NCBI GenBank assembly: GCA_964612965.1
Contig: CAZTGB010000010.1
Coordinates: 1 to 25,495 of the forward strand
DNA from: CAZTGB01 sp964612965
GTDB lineage: Bacteria; Patescibacteriota; Microgenomatia; UBA8517
Direction: 5' to 3'
Length of the DNA stretch: 25,495 nt
The notes under the pieces were generated by a model that did no database searches, was not told the origin of the DNA, and was given only the letters and a program-made list of their open reading frames with translations. The translations under genes were made by a program, and so were the position numbers. Below, in pieces: positions 9,270-16,509 of this stretch. How positions within the stretch are numbered: position 1 is the stretch's first letter; the number at the start of each line of letters is the position of its first letter.

Positions 9270-9275
9270 ATATTA
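9270..9275 (-). promoter_or_regulatory. -10 box of the gatC operon
   Basis: Minus-strand TAATAT directly preceded by TG, ending 9 nt from the gatC ATG. The best -35 candidate, TTCAAT 17 bp upstream, is weak. Confidence 0.45.
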
Positions 9276-9330
9276 CAACTTTTGGACTGGCAATTGAAGA
9301 GTTTAACCAAATAATTAACAATAATTTGTA

Positions 9331-9336
9331 TATAAT
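9331..9336 (+). promoter_or_regulatory. -10 box of the 9352 gene
   Basis: TATAAT within TGTATATAAT, ending 15 nt before the ATG; predicted leader about 9 nt. No convincing -35 hexamer. Back to back with the gatC promoter in a 91-bp spacer. Confidence 0.5.
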
Positions 9337-9351
9337 GTTTTAGTATTAACT

Positions 9352-10605
9352 ATGACAGATAATCCGCTCAGCCGAAGGGACTTTCTTAAGTTATCTGCGG
9401 CAGGTTTGGCACGTATAGCAATGTCGCCCCCAAAAATAGATTTTAGGGAGCTCACCTCCAGTGCCACATCTCAGTTTGTTGATATTTCTTATATTACAGA
9501 AAATTCTAATCATGATGTTTTTTATGATTACAGGGATTCTTGCTCAACAAAAATCGTAATAAGAGCAGATAAAGAAAATGTTACAAAAATTTTAAAGCAT
9601 CCTATTTTAGAAAAATTAAATTCTATGGATGAATCCCTAAATATCCAGGTGTTTTTCGGATCAAATAGTCTCCATGATAATATTCTCTCTGCGGAGAGCC
9701 AGATAGACAATGAGTCTGTAATAGTATTCGGAAGAAATGGATTCTTGGTCGGATCTCTCAATAGCTTAGGTGAACCTAAAATATTTACACTTGAAGAAAT
9801 CCTCGGAAAGAAAGTGAAAAAAGATTCTTACGTCGATTTATTAAATGGGGGAGTTATATCTGTCAATTATGCAGAGATTGATAGTGATAAATATGAAACA
9901 GCTTTTTTTGGATTCGATAAAATATGGGGTGGGTATATTGAGATTCAGGCAGTGCCAGATTCAGAATATATTCCCAATCATGATCTACATCCTAATTACG
10001 CCACATCTTTAAACGGCCCTCGCTATTTCTCATTTATTTCTAACAATCTCTATCTGGCTAAATTACATCGGAAAATCCCCAACCTACTTGAATTGTATAC
10101 GAAAGGTATTGAGTCACGAACTATGCTGCTCCCAAATCTAGATGACAGAATGATTACCTTACGAAGTCGTGGTGAATCTCCTTTAATTTTCATTTTGGGT
10201 AATTTCACAGGATATTTTAATTTAAATAGTAAATCTAAAAGTAATTCAGAAGTACCAGACCAACATACTTTAAACTTTTCTATTTTGCAGAATAATTTTT
10301 TAACAGAGGAATTAAATCTAGATATCGACAGAAATAAATTGGTGGACTTAATCGGTCGAGACATTGTCTCTATTTATCTTACTTCCGACACAGATTGGCT
10401 CACTAAATATAGAGATTTTTCAACTCCAGAAAGCGAAGTCGTAGCTGTTATTTCTTACTTATACAACGGTGGCTCATTTCCTTGGATAATCATTTCCAAA
10501 TCAAAAGACCAAAAAAGCTTACAGCTTAGAGAGATATTTGATTTCAAAAATTTGATAGATAAAGCCAAAGGAAATCCAGAATTTATCAATCCAAGGAAAA
10601 ATTAA
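9352..10605 (+). CDS. Unrecognised exported protein with Tat-type signal
   Basis: 417 residues, no family recognised. Residues 7-20 read SRRDFLKLSAAGLA, the twin-arginine export motif SRRxFLK, although the hydrophobic stretch after it is short (to about residue 24). No other membrane segment is evident. The rest is a mixed alpha/beta sequence rich in Asn, Asp and Ser, with no cysteine cluster, repeats or clear catalytic motif. It stands alone on the plus strand between the gatC operon and htpX, and its stop overlaps the convergent htpX stop (10602-10605). A folded, secreted or surface protein is the natural guess; no tat genes are in the window. Confidence 0.85.
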   Translation: MTDNPLSRRDFLKLSAAGLARIAMSPPKIDFRELTSSATSQFVDISYITENSNHDVFYDYRDSCSTKIVIRADKENVTKILKHPILEKLNSMDESLNIQVFFGSNSLHDNILSAESQIDNESVIVFGRNGFLVGSLNSLGEPKIFTLEEILGKKVKKDSYVDLLNGGVISVNYAEIDSDKYETAFFGFDKIWGGYIEIQAVPDSEYIPNHDLHPNYATSLNGPRYFSFISNNLYLAKLHRKIPNLLELYTKGIESRTMLLPNLDDRMITLRSRGESPLIFILGNFTGYFNLNSKSKSNSEVPDQHTLNFSILQNNFLTEELNLDIDRNKLVDLIGRDIVSIYLTSDTDWLTKYRDFSTPESEVVAVISYLYNGGSFPWIIISKSKDQKSLQLREIFDFKNLIDKAKGNPEFINPRKN

Positions 10606-11552
10606 AGCATTGACTGGAGAGTTTTAATTCTTTCACCCATCGGGGGATGAGTATTGAAAAGTGAAGCTAGTTTTTCAACTGCGCGTCCACTTTTTTGTCC
10701 ACCTCGGACACTATCATCTTTAAATGGATTAACTATATAAAGATGAGCTGTAGCTTTATTTGCAGCCTCCAGGGGTTCATGATCTTGTGAAATTTTGGTG
10801 AGTGCTGAAATAAGTCCTTGTGGCTGTCTTGTAATCTCAACCGAACCCGCATCTGCCATAAACTCGCGTCGTCTTGAAATTGCCAACTGAATCAGTTGAG
10901 CAATAATTGGCGAAAGAATTGCAAAAATTATTCCCAAAACAAGTATTATAGCTCCCGCTCCGCCTCCATCGCGATCTCGATGTCCGCTCCCTATCCATCT
11001 GGCTCGCAAAAACCAGTCTCCCAAAAGGGCAATCAGCCCAACCATAACAGAAACAATACTCATCAAACGTATGTCATAGTTTCTAATATGGGAAATTTCA
11101 TGGGCAAGTACTCCTTCAAGTTCAGTTCTATTTAATTTCTCAAGAAGTCCACTTGTAGCACAAATTACGGCCGTGTAAGGATCTCGTCCTGTAGCAAACG
11201 CATTGGGGGCTGAATCGTTAATCACATACAGTTTCGGTTTAGGAATCCCAGCCCCAATACAAAGATTCTCAACTACCTGGGTAAAAAGCTTATCTTCCTT
11301 GGGATTTGCAGGTCTTGCACCAGAAATTCCCAAAACTATTTTGTCGGAAAAGTAATAACTAATAAAAGTTGAAACTCCGGAAAAAATTAAAGCAATACCA
11401 AAATAACCAAGACCAGATGGCTCATAGCCCATGTATATTCCAAAAGCTTTTGTAAGTATGTAAATTGCAAAAAAACTGAATACTAAGAAAAGTACAACTA
11501 TTAAAGCACTTCTAAATTTATTGCTATTCTGAACTTCGTAGATATTTTTCAT
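10602..11552 (-). CDS. htpX: HtpX-family membrane zinc metalloprotease (M48)
   Basis: Membrane protease that degrades damaged membrane proteins. From the chosen ATG (11550-11552) it has 316 residues starting MKNIYEVQNSNKFRS, the usual HtpX N-terminus; a longer frame upstream has no family support. Two N-terminal TM segments (about 16-35 and 48-66), zinc site HEISH (151-155), two more TM segments, and the third-ligand motif REFMAD. The conserved NAFATG and HPPMGERI are also present. Its start lies inside the end of the HicB-like gene (29-nt overlap), so they are co-transcribed. lemA lies just upstream; lemA-htpX pairing is common in bacteria. Confidence 0.96.
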   Translation of the reverse strand: MKNIYEVQNSNKFRSALIVVLFLVFSFFAIYILTKAFGIYMGYEPSGLGYFGIALIFSGVSTFISYYFSDKIVLGISGARPANPKEDKLFTQVVENLCIGAGIPKPKLYVINDSAPNAFATGRDPYTAVICATSGLLEKLNRTELEGVLAHEISHIRNYDIRLMSIVSVMVGLIALLGDWFLRARWIGSGHRDRDGGGAGAIILVLGIIFAILSPIIAQLIQLAISRRREFMADAGSVEITRQPQGLISALTKISQDHEPLEAANKATAHLYIVNPFKDDSVRGGQKSGRAVEKLASLFNTHPPMGERIKTLQSML

Positions 11553-11700
11553 TTTCAAATAATAAACCAACAGCTTCGTAAAGGTTTTTAATTGCACTTT
11601 CTTTTGTTCTTCCCTGGCTTGCCACCTCTATAGTAAGGGCCCGAGCTACATACCAGCCTTTCTCTTTCCAAACAGCAAATCTAATATCTAATTGCAACAT
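11524..11700 (-). CDS. HicB-like small protein, no toxin partner
   Basis: 58 residues from the ATG at 11698-11700. The pattern KEKGWYVARALTIEVASQGRT followed by KESAIKNLYEAV fits the HicB-like antitoxin fold (short RNase-H-like strand-strand-helix). There is no C-terminal DNA-binding domain and no HicA gene on either side, so a toxin-antitoxin role is not supported; such solo genes are frequent in these genomes. A GTG 7 codons upstream is rejected as the start because the region between encodes the -10 box TATAAT (11707-11712), which ends 6 nt before the ATG. The 3' end overlaps htpX. Confidence 0.75.
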   Translation of the reverse strand: MLQLDIRFAVWKEKGWYVARALTIEVASQGRTKESAIKNLYEAVGLLFENEKYLRSSE

Positions 11701-11706
11701 AATCTG

Positions 11707-11712
11707 ATTATA
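11707..11712 (-). promoter_or_regulatory. -10 box of HicB-like/htpX unit
   Basis: Minus-strand TATAAT, then exactly 6 nt, then ATG: a leaderless arrangement. Confidence 0.5.
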
Positions 11713-11724
11713 TACGATCACTAA

Positions 11725-12282
11725 TTATAAGTTTATTTTTGGAGTTTTTGTTTCCTCTTCTGTGACCTCAAGGCCTTTAAGTTCAGAGAAATTAAACATA
11801 TTAGCTATTAAACTAGAAGGGAAAGTGACTCTTTTAACATTGTAGTCGGCTGTTAAATCAATCATAAGTCGCCTTGCATACATTACTTTGTCTGCAGTAT
11901 CTCGAAGATCATCCATCAAATTTTCAACAACTGTATTTCCTTTAAGTTCAGGATTACTCTCAACTACAATCTGTAATTTCGGAACCAAGTCTCCCATCAC
12001 TTTTCCAGCCTCAGACATTTTACCTACATCATTTGACTTAGAAGCTGCAGCTATCAACTTCCTTGCATTTGAAAGTTCCTCAAAAATTCCTTTTTCGTGT
12101 TTTAAATATCCTTTAGTCGAAGCTTCCAAGTTGGGAATCAATTCAGCCTGTCTTTTAAGTTGGTTTCCTATCTCTTGAATACTGGCCGCAACCCTTGTTT
12201 TACTTGATGCAAAAAAATTATATGTAGATACCAAATAAAGCAAAACTATTACTGAGGTTCCAATAACTAAATATGTAATCAT
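11725..12282 (-). CDS. lemA: LemA family protein
   Basis: 185 residues. One N-terminal TM segment (about 5-24, VIGTSVIVLLYLVSTYNFF) followed by the long helical LemA domain: RVAASIQEIGNQLKRQAELI, NLEASTKGYLKHEK, and near the end RRLMIDLTADYNVKRVTFPSSLIANMF, the most conserved LemA segment. Probably anchored in the membrane with its domain outside. The biochemical role is not well defined; the gene is often next to htpX, as here, with a HicB-like gene between. A TATAAC box (12289-12294) ends 6 nt before the ATG, so it likely starts its own leaderless unit right behind polX. Confidence 0.95.
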   Translation of the reverse strand: MITYLVIGTSVIVLLYLVSTYNFFASSKTRVAASIQEIGNQLKRQAELIPNLEASTKGYLKHEKGIFEELSNARKLIAAASKSNDVGKMSEAGKVMGDLVPKLQIVVESNPELKGNTVVENLMDDLRDTADKVMYARRLMIDLTADYNVKRVTFPSSLIANMFNFSELKGLEVTEEETKTPKINL

Positions 12283-12288
12283 TGCTTT

Positions 12289-12294
12289 GTTATA
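12289..12294 (-). promoter_or_regulatory. -10 box of lemA
   Basis: Minus-strand TATAAC, 6 nt before the lemA ATG, in the short polX-lemA spacer. No clear -35. Confidence 0.4.
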
Positions 12295-12305
12295 CTTATT
12301 CTACA

Positions 12306-14057
12306 TCATCCAATTATTTTTTCAAATTCTATTAAATTTCTAGTGTTAATTATGTCGCGAGCTTCACACCATCCACGCCTAGCAACATTCACACCCCAAG
12401 TCATATTATTTAACCCGTCTTTGTGATGTGCATCTGTTCCCAATGTCATTTTCACACTAAATTTCACAGCCTCGCGAACTAAATTATCTGGCAAATCAAG
12501 TCTCATGGGATCCGCATTGATCTCTAAAAATTTATTATTCTTTAAACAAAATTCAAATATTTTAGGCCAGTCAAGTTCGATTCCTTCTCGTTCTTGAATT
12601 TTACGGGCTGTTGGGTGTGCAAATATTTTAACTTTGGGAATAGATAGCGCATTAAGGACTCTTTTTGTCATTTCTTCTTTTGATAAATCAAAAACTGAGT
12701 GAACTGAAACAAGTGCAAAGTCTAAAGTCTCTAAACCTTCATTCTCAACTGGCAAATCACCTTCTTTACCTATGTCAATCTCAAGGCTGTTGAACACTTT
12801 TTTTACACTGCCCTTATAACTATTACTTAATGAGTAATTTTGTTGATCACGTAGTGATAAGTTTATCTTATCTACCTTTTCACGCTTTCTTTTAAGTATT
12901 TCCACGATATCCTTTTGAGTGTGACCTTTTTTACTTGGATTGTGTTCCGTGAATGCCAAATACTCATAATTAAGTTCATTAGCTTTCATTATTAACTCTT
13001 CCATCGAGGATTCACCTAAATCGTGTGACGTTTCAATATCATAACTTGAATGCATTTGGAGATCTGCTTTAATGCCTTTTAACTCAACTAGTTGCGGTAG
13101 CTTTGCGGTTTTAGCTATTTCTATTTCACCCATATCCTCACGCATTTCGGGTGGAATCCATGAAAGATCCAGGGCCTCGTAAAACTTTTTCTCAGTATCA
13201 AATTTTCTATACTTGGCAACTTTAGGATCCTCATCTACTTTTTTAATTCCATACTCATTTAGACTAAGCCCTTTCTTGAGCGCATACTCACGAAGGGCAA
13301 TATTGTGGTGTTTACTTCCGGTAAAGTGCGCAAGAAGTGATCCATAGCTGTCTGGTTCCTGTGCAATTAAATCAACTTGGATCCCGCCAGGAACAATAAT
13401 TGATGCAGAATGTTCACCTTTTTCAATAACTTTCTGTGTTTTTGGATATTTAACAAAATAATTCAAAACTTCAACTGGACTTTTAGTCGCAACTGAAAAG
13501 TCAATATCTCCAACTGTTGAAACTTGCCGCCTAAGACTTCCCAATGGATCGATTTTTTCAACAAGTTTATTCTTCTTCATATAAGTTAAGATGTCGGAAG
13601 CTACCAAGCTTGCGTACGGAAGAAGGTGACGTTTTTCTTTCTTCTCCAAATCACTAACTTCTTTAAGTTTGTCCTCTAAATCTTTTTTAGCCGCTGCGCC
13701 TGCCAAGCCTTGCTTATCTCCCGCTTCAATAATTTTCATGGCAGTTTTTATACCAATTCCGGGTAATTTCATTAGTTTAAAAGCTTCAGGTGGTATATCT
13801 TTCAAAACTGATTCAAAATGTTTGGAATGACCAGTTTTAAATAACTCACCAAGATGTTGTGCGATGGAGGGGCCTACTCCAGGTACATCTTCGAGTTTGC
13901 CCTCATCCCAAATGTCTTTAAGTTCGCTTGTAGCGTGTTCTATAGCATCGGCAGCTCGCGCGTATGCCGCAATTTTAAAAAAGTTTTTCTTCACATCCTG
14001 AAGTTGATACGTAGCAGCTACATCACGAAGAAGTTCGGCAATTTGAATATTAGTCAC
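12306..14057 (-). CDS. polX: DNA polymerase X with PHP domain
   Basis: 583 residues, the usual PolX length; gap-filling repair polymerase with a 3'-5' exonuclease domain. Order: N-terminal 8-kDa HhH domain (AYARAADAIE, DVPGVGPSIAQHL, LPGIGIKTAMKI), nucleotidyltransferase core with GSLRRQ and the metal-binding GDIDFSVA plus IQVDLIA, the FTGSKHHNIALR segment, then a PHP domain (ADLQMHSSYD, LAFTEHNPS, LEIDIG, LVSVHS, FAHPTARK, GTDAHH). In the first PHP motif the usual HxH reads QMH, so one metal ligand is Gln; the other ligands are kept. Gln at this site also occurs in relatives, so I do not call it inactive. The start is a GTG (14055-14057), 5 nt after an extended -10 box. Confidence 0.96.
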   Translation of the reverse strand: MTNIQIAELLRDVAATYQLQDVKKNFFKIAAYARAADAIEHATSELKDIWDEGKLEDVPGVGPSIAQHLGELFKTGHSKHFESVLKDIPPEAFKLMKLPGIGIKTAMKIIEAGDKQGLAGAAAKKDLEDKLKEVSDLEKKEKRHLLPYASLVASDILTYMKKNKLVEKIDPLGSLRRQVSTVGDIDFSVATKSPVEVLNYFVKYPKTQKVIEKGEHSASIIVPGGIQVDLIAQEPDSYGSLLAHFTGSKHHNIALREYALKKGLSLNEYGIKKVDEDPKVAKYRKFDTEKKFYEALDLSWIPPEMREDMGEIEIAKTAKLPQLVELKGIKADLQMHSSYDIETSHDLGESSMEELIMKANELNYEYLAFTEHNPSKKGHTQKDIVEILKRKREKVDKINLSLRDQQNYSLSNSYKGSVKKVFNSLEIDIGKEGDLPVENEGLETLDFALVSVHSVFDLSKEEMTKRVLNALSIPKVKIFAHPTARKIQEREGIELDWPKIFEFCLKNNKFLEINADPMRLDLPDNLVREAVKFSVKMTLGTDAHHKDGLNNMTWGVNVARRGWCEARDIINTRNLIEFEKIIG

Positions 14058-14062
14058 AAATA

Positions 14063-14071
14063 ATTATAACA
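14063..14071 (-). promoter_or_regulatory. Extended -10 promoter of polX
   Basis: Minus-strand TGTTATAAT, a perfect TGnTATAAT, ending 5 nt before the GTG start. Divergent from the box at 14094-14099; the whole spacer between the two start codons is 47 bp. Confidence 0.6.
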
Positions 14072-14093
14072 CCAAGAAACTTGCAATCAGGTG

Positions 14094-14099
14094 TACAAT
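14094..14099 (+). promoter_or_regulatory. -10 box of the 62-aa gene
   Basis: TACAAT directly preceded by TG (GTGTACAAT, the same 9-mer as at rplS), ending 5 nt before the ATG at 14105. Confidence 0.5.
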
Positions 14100-14104
14100 T
14101 AATT

Positions 14105-14293
14105 ATGTCAGCAGAAGAATTGCGAGAAGTAGTAATAGTAAGCGATCCTGAACACGTAAAAGAAGTTGTTAGTCAATCCATTAAAAATGAGGCACTTCAG
14201 CCTTGGTTATCAAAAACTTATCGAGATGTATCTGAAATAGTGAATCAGGAAGCGCTGCAACTAACCTCTACCGAACAGGCTATTAAGTTATAA
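14105..14293 (+). CDS. Small unrecognised protein, 62 aa
   Basis: Starts MSAEELREVVIVSDPEHVKE. Acidic N-terminal half, probably helical, no membrane segment, no cysteines, no family recognised. An upstream TTG at 14081 keeps the frame open, but the stretch between holds the TACAAT promoter box, so the ATG at 14105 is preferred. Divergent from polX. It reads like a real gene (good codon pattern, promoter at the expected place) but has no homology that I can name. Confidence 0.6.
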   Translation: MSAEELREVVIVSDPEHVKEVVSQSIKNEALQPWLSKTYRDVSEIVNQEALQLTSTEQAIKL

Positions 14294-14318
14294 TAAATAA
14301 TTATATTTTAGAAAGTTT

Positions 14319-14324
14319 TATGAT
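14319..14324 (+). promoter_or_regulatory. -10 box of the EamA gene
   Basis: TATGAT ending 12 nt before the ATG; predicted leader about 6 nt. Weaker than the others. Confidence 0.35.
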
Positions 14325-14336
14325 CTAATAACCTCC

Positions 14337-15194
14337 ATGAACTCCCCCCTTTTGGCCGGTACATTTTTTTCTGCGCTTTATGGTCTTGTTGTGGTTTTAC
14401 AACAATGGCTAGTAAGAGGAGAAATTAGCCCGATACATTTAAACTTTCTGACCTATTCTATAGCCTCTGTTGGTTTGATTTTTATCCTTGGTGTTTTTGA
14501 TAGAAAAGCTTTTAAAATCAAACCAGGTAAAGGGCTATTCCTCGGCATATTGTCGGCATTAGTTGTATCAGTTGTTGCAGATTTATTTGTACTTTTTGGA
14601 TTAAAATATTCTTCATCAATAAATTGGGGTTTTCTTTCTAGGCTCTCAATCGTGGTAACTTTTGCATTAGCTGTAACTTTTCTTAAAGAAAAGTCCTCAA
14701 AACTTAAGCTTCTAGCAATCGCGATTTCAATATTTGGAGCTATTCTAATTGTTGCAAATCCAGGAACTTCATTTAAGGTTAATTTTGGTGATTTAATGTT
14801 CGTAGGAGCTGTACTTGCCTTTGCTGTTGGAAACATTATCGTCCAAATGGCACTAAAGCATATTACCTCCTCTCAATTAATATTAATAAGGATAGTCACA
14901 ACCTCTATTGTTCTAGCTATTATTACGTTTGTTTTTAATCCAATCACTAAAATAACTAGTTGGTGGTTTATTATTCTTAATTCAATAATTCTAATAGCCT
15001 CACTTTTCTTAATTAATTATGTTATTAAAAAGGAAGGCGCAGCATTTTTCACAATGGTTGCAAGTTTAATTCCCCTATTCATTGTTATTTTTTCAGCAAT
15101 ATTTTTACGAGAGTACCCAACACTTAACCAAATCTTAGGTGGTGGGCTTGTTATTTGGAGTATTGCCCTCTTTCAGAAAGATACAAGAAAATAA
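14337..15194 (+). CDS. EamA/DMT-family transporter, 10 TM
   Basis: 285 residues with ten hydrophobic segments in two similar halves, each an EamA domain. Half one includes LFVLFGLKYSSSINWGFLSR and FLKEKSSKLKLLAIAISIFGAILIV; half two ends IFLREYPTLNQILGGGLVIWSIAL. The E-x-x-x...GGxLI pattern at the end of each half is the family mark. Drug/metabolite transporter; substrate unknown. Independent unit after the 62-aa gene (43-nt gap). No Shine-Dalgarno before the ATG. Confidence 0.92.
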   Translation: MNSPLLAGTFFSALYGLVVVLQQWLVRGEISPIHLNFLTYSIASVGLIFILGVFDRKAFKIKPGKGLFLGILSALVVSVVADLFVLFGLKYSSSINWGFLSRLSIVVTFALAVTFLKEKSSKLKLLAIAISIFGAILIVANPGTSFKVNFGDLMFVGAVLAFAVGNIIVQMALKHITSSQLILIRIVTTSIVLAIITFVFNPITKITSWWFIILNSIILIASLFLINYVIKKEGAAFFTMVASLIPLFIVIFSAIFLREYPTLNQILGGGLVIWSIALFQKDTRK

Positions 15195-15271
15195 AAGCTT
15201 CTACACTTATTGTTTTACAAACCAAGTTGTACGAATTTAGAACTCGTCAAATAATATTAAATTTAAAATTA

Positions 15272-15280
15272 TGATATAGT
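15272..15280 (+). promoter_or_regulatory. Extended -10 promoter of the 15287 gene
   Basis: TGATATAGT fits TGnTATAnT. The hexamer ends 6 nt before the ATG at 15287, so the predicted transcription start is the A of the start codon. Confidence 0.55.
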
Positions 15281-15286
15281 TTAATC

Positions 15287-15609
15287 ATGACAGAAAGTCA
15301 ACAACAAGCACAAGATGACTTCATTAAAAATATATATATAAAGGTTTAATTGAAGCTGCTGAACAACACCTAAGAATGGTTGGATCGGGAAATGAAGAGG
15401 TAAGCCTTGGTGAGCAAAACGCTCATTTAGCTGCTGCTCATGAAATAATTAAATCTTTAGATTCCTCCAGTTTATTGTTTAGATTGACCCCGACAGAAAG
15501 AATAGACTACGAATTTATACAATACAAAATTCAACGCGACAAGGATAATGAAGAAGATAGATCCAGGTTTGAATATCTAAGCGCTAAGGCTTTGGGATTG
15601 AAAGAATAA
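15287..15609 (+). CDS. Small unrecognised protein, frame broken at a (TA)5 repeat
   Basis: The ATG at 15287 opens a frame of only 20 residues (MTESQQQAQDDFIKN...) that stops at 15347-15349. A second frame without its own good start continues from the same repeat to 15609 (KGLIEAAEQHLRMVGSGNEE...). Removing one TA unit from TATATATATA (15331-15340) joins them into one 106-residue acidic helical protein with no membrane segment. A promoter at 15272-15280 fits the upstream ATG. If unjoined, the longest downstream piece starts at the ATG 15376 (77 residues). The break may be a sequencing slip, decay, or repeat-length switching. No family recognised. Confidence 0.65.
15331..15340 (+). repeat. TA dinucleotide repeat, (TA)5
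   Basis: TATATATATA preceded by A5, at the exact point where the frame of the 15287 gene changes. Confidence 0.85.
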
Positions 15610-15643
15610 AGACGCCTCAAAAGTCCCAATTGTCTAAATTTGG

Positions 15644-15922
15644 TGGCGGGAGTGACGCGATTCGAACGCGCAACCTCTTCCGTGCTTACTTTTATTTCTA
15701 AAAGATTTGGACTATCTCATCACCCGCAGGATGAAAAAATCTCATCACCTTACGGAGCCAGGTATATAGTCTCTACACATTTACATTATATTTCTATAAT
15801 GATTTAGCTCGGGATTACCTTTTAATGGGTTTCCCCGAATTAGCCTGGTTTTCCACCTCAAATTACTTCAAGGCGCTGCCTTACTCGACAGGGAAGCGCT
15901 CTAGCCGTTGAGCTACACCCCC
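15644..15922 (-). tRNA. tRNA-Asp(GTC), interrupted by a group I intron
   Basis: 5' exon 15888-15922 (35 nt) and 3' exon 15644-15684 (41 nt). Joined: 7-bp acceptor stem (GGGGGTG/CACTCCC, one G-U), D stem GCTC/GAGC, anticodon stem CTTCC/GGAAG with loop CTGTCAC giving anticodon GTC, T arm GCGCG-TTCGAAT-CGCGT, discriminator G and encoded CCA. G34 U35 C36, C38, G10 and G73, the known tRNA-Asp identity bases, are all present only with these exon limits, which supports them. It is the only tRNA of the three here with a genomic CCA. A promoter TGGAGA-17-TAAAAT lies upstream (15936-15964). Confidence 0.92.
15685..15887 (-). other. Group I intron in tRNA-Asp, 203 nt, no ORF
   Basis: Inserted between anticodon positions 35 and 36. 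The 5' exon ends in U and the intron ends in G, as group I requires. P1: exon CUGU pairs with intron GCAG, giving the splice-site U-G wobble. P2: CGCCUU/GAGGUG. P3: CCAGG/CCUGG. P4: UCGGG/CCCGA. P6 tip: CATTATA-gaaa-TATAATG. P7: GACTAT/ATAGTC. P9: CTTTTA-gaaa-TAAAAG. The Q-like element AATCCCGAGC and R-like element TGTAGAGACTAT match the conserved core of bacterial tRNA introns (subgroup IC3-like, inferred). There is no homing endonuclease gene, so it is a minimal ribozyme. Confidence 0.9.
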
Positions 15923-15935
15923 AAATACAAAGTGT

Positions 15936-15964
15936 ATTTTACTATGAATTTAGATAATTCTCCA
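15936..15964 (-). promoter_or_regulatory. tRNA-Asp promoter
   Basis: Minus strand: TGGAGA (15959-15964), 17 bp, TAAAAT (15936-15941). Predicted start about 7 nt before the mature tRNA 5' end. Confidence 0.4.
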
Positions 15965-15976
15965 GAGTTGTAAAAA

Positions 15977-16005
15977 TTGACTGTTTGCATTCGAAAGAAT
16001 AAAAT
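15977..16005 (+). promoter_or_regulatory. Promoter of the 16045 gene
   Basis: -35 TTGACT (15977-15982), 17-bp spacer, -10 TAAAAT (16000-16005). Leader about 33 nt with a Shine-Dalgarno AAAGGAGG 5 nt before the ATG, a classical layout unlike most of the window. Confidence 0.65.
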
Positions 16006-16044
16006 TCCATTGCTGTCCCTCATTAGTGGCCAAAGGAGGCTGAA

Positions 16045-16491
16045 ATGAATTTTGATTTAGTTAGAAGGGGTTGGGAATGGTTCAAAGCGGTTACTGGAGA
16101 GTTCCTTATCCTTGCCTTTGTATGGGGTGTGGTGGTACACGGAACAGTTGTATTTCTTCCGTCGTTAATCACCAGCTTCATTGCGTTTGGACAAGGTATG
16201 GATTACACCTGGCCAATAACTCTTTGGTCGCTGGTTTTATCCTCTCCGGCAGTAATTATAACCGCCGTGACGAAAGTCGACGAAGAACCATTTCTGTCAT
16301 ACCTGATAGGTGGATTCCTCGGCGGGATAATTGGGAGTGTACTCCTTATTATCTTTTCTCTTTTTGCCGATCCAACACCACAGGTAGCTGTTAAGTATGT
16401 GGCTGGTTTTGCGTTTGCCATCGGAATAATCATTTCTCTATGGGGAGTGATTACAAATCGAAAATTCCGACAACTGGCTGCACAACAATAG
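16045..16491 (+). CDS. Unrecognised 4-TM membrane protein, GC-richer than neighbours
   Basis: 148 residues with four hydrophobic segments (about 18-46, 55-73, 82-106, 115-135) and short charged loops (KVDEEPF between TM2 and TM3). No family recognised. It has a strong Shine-Dalgarno and a consensus-like promoter. Bases 16081-16320 contain 111 G or C of 240 (46%), against about 27-35% in lines that I counted in neighbouring genes, so it looks recently acquired. It is flanked by tRNA-Asp and an inverted repeat (16510-16560). Function unknown. Confidence 0.8.
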   Translation: MNFDLVRRGWEWFKAVTGEFLILAFVWGVVVHGTVVFLPSLITSFIAFGQGMDYTWPITLWSLVLSSPAVIITAVTKVDEEPFLSYLIGGFLGGIIGSVLLIIFSLFADPTPQVAVKYVAGFAFAIGIIISLWGVITNRKFRQLAAQQ

Positions 16492-16509
16492 AAAAACAGG
16501 AATAGAAAT

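Noticed and set aside
11553..11597. Longer N-terminus for HtpX
   Set aside because: The family N-terminus is MKNIYE; the extra 15 residues only reflect overlap with the HicB-like gene.
11524..11700. HicAB toxin-antitoxin system
   Set aside because: No HicA-like frame on either side; the neighbours are lemA and htpX.
13030..13080. Inactive PHP domain in PolX because HxH reads QMH
   Set aside because: The other metal ligands are kept and Gln is seen at this site in some relatives, so loss of activity cannot be claimed.
14081..14104. TTG start for the 62-aa protein
   Set aside because: The added codons contain the -10 box TACAAT.
16071..16394. Alternative plus-strand frame inside the 4-TM gene
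   Set aside because: Low-complexity, Cys/Trp/Arg-rich translation with no ribosome site; the frame at 16045 has a Shine-Dalgarno and a membrane-protein pattern.
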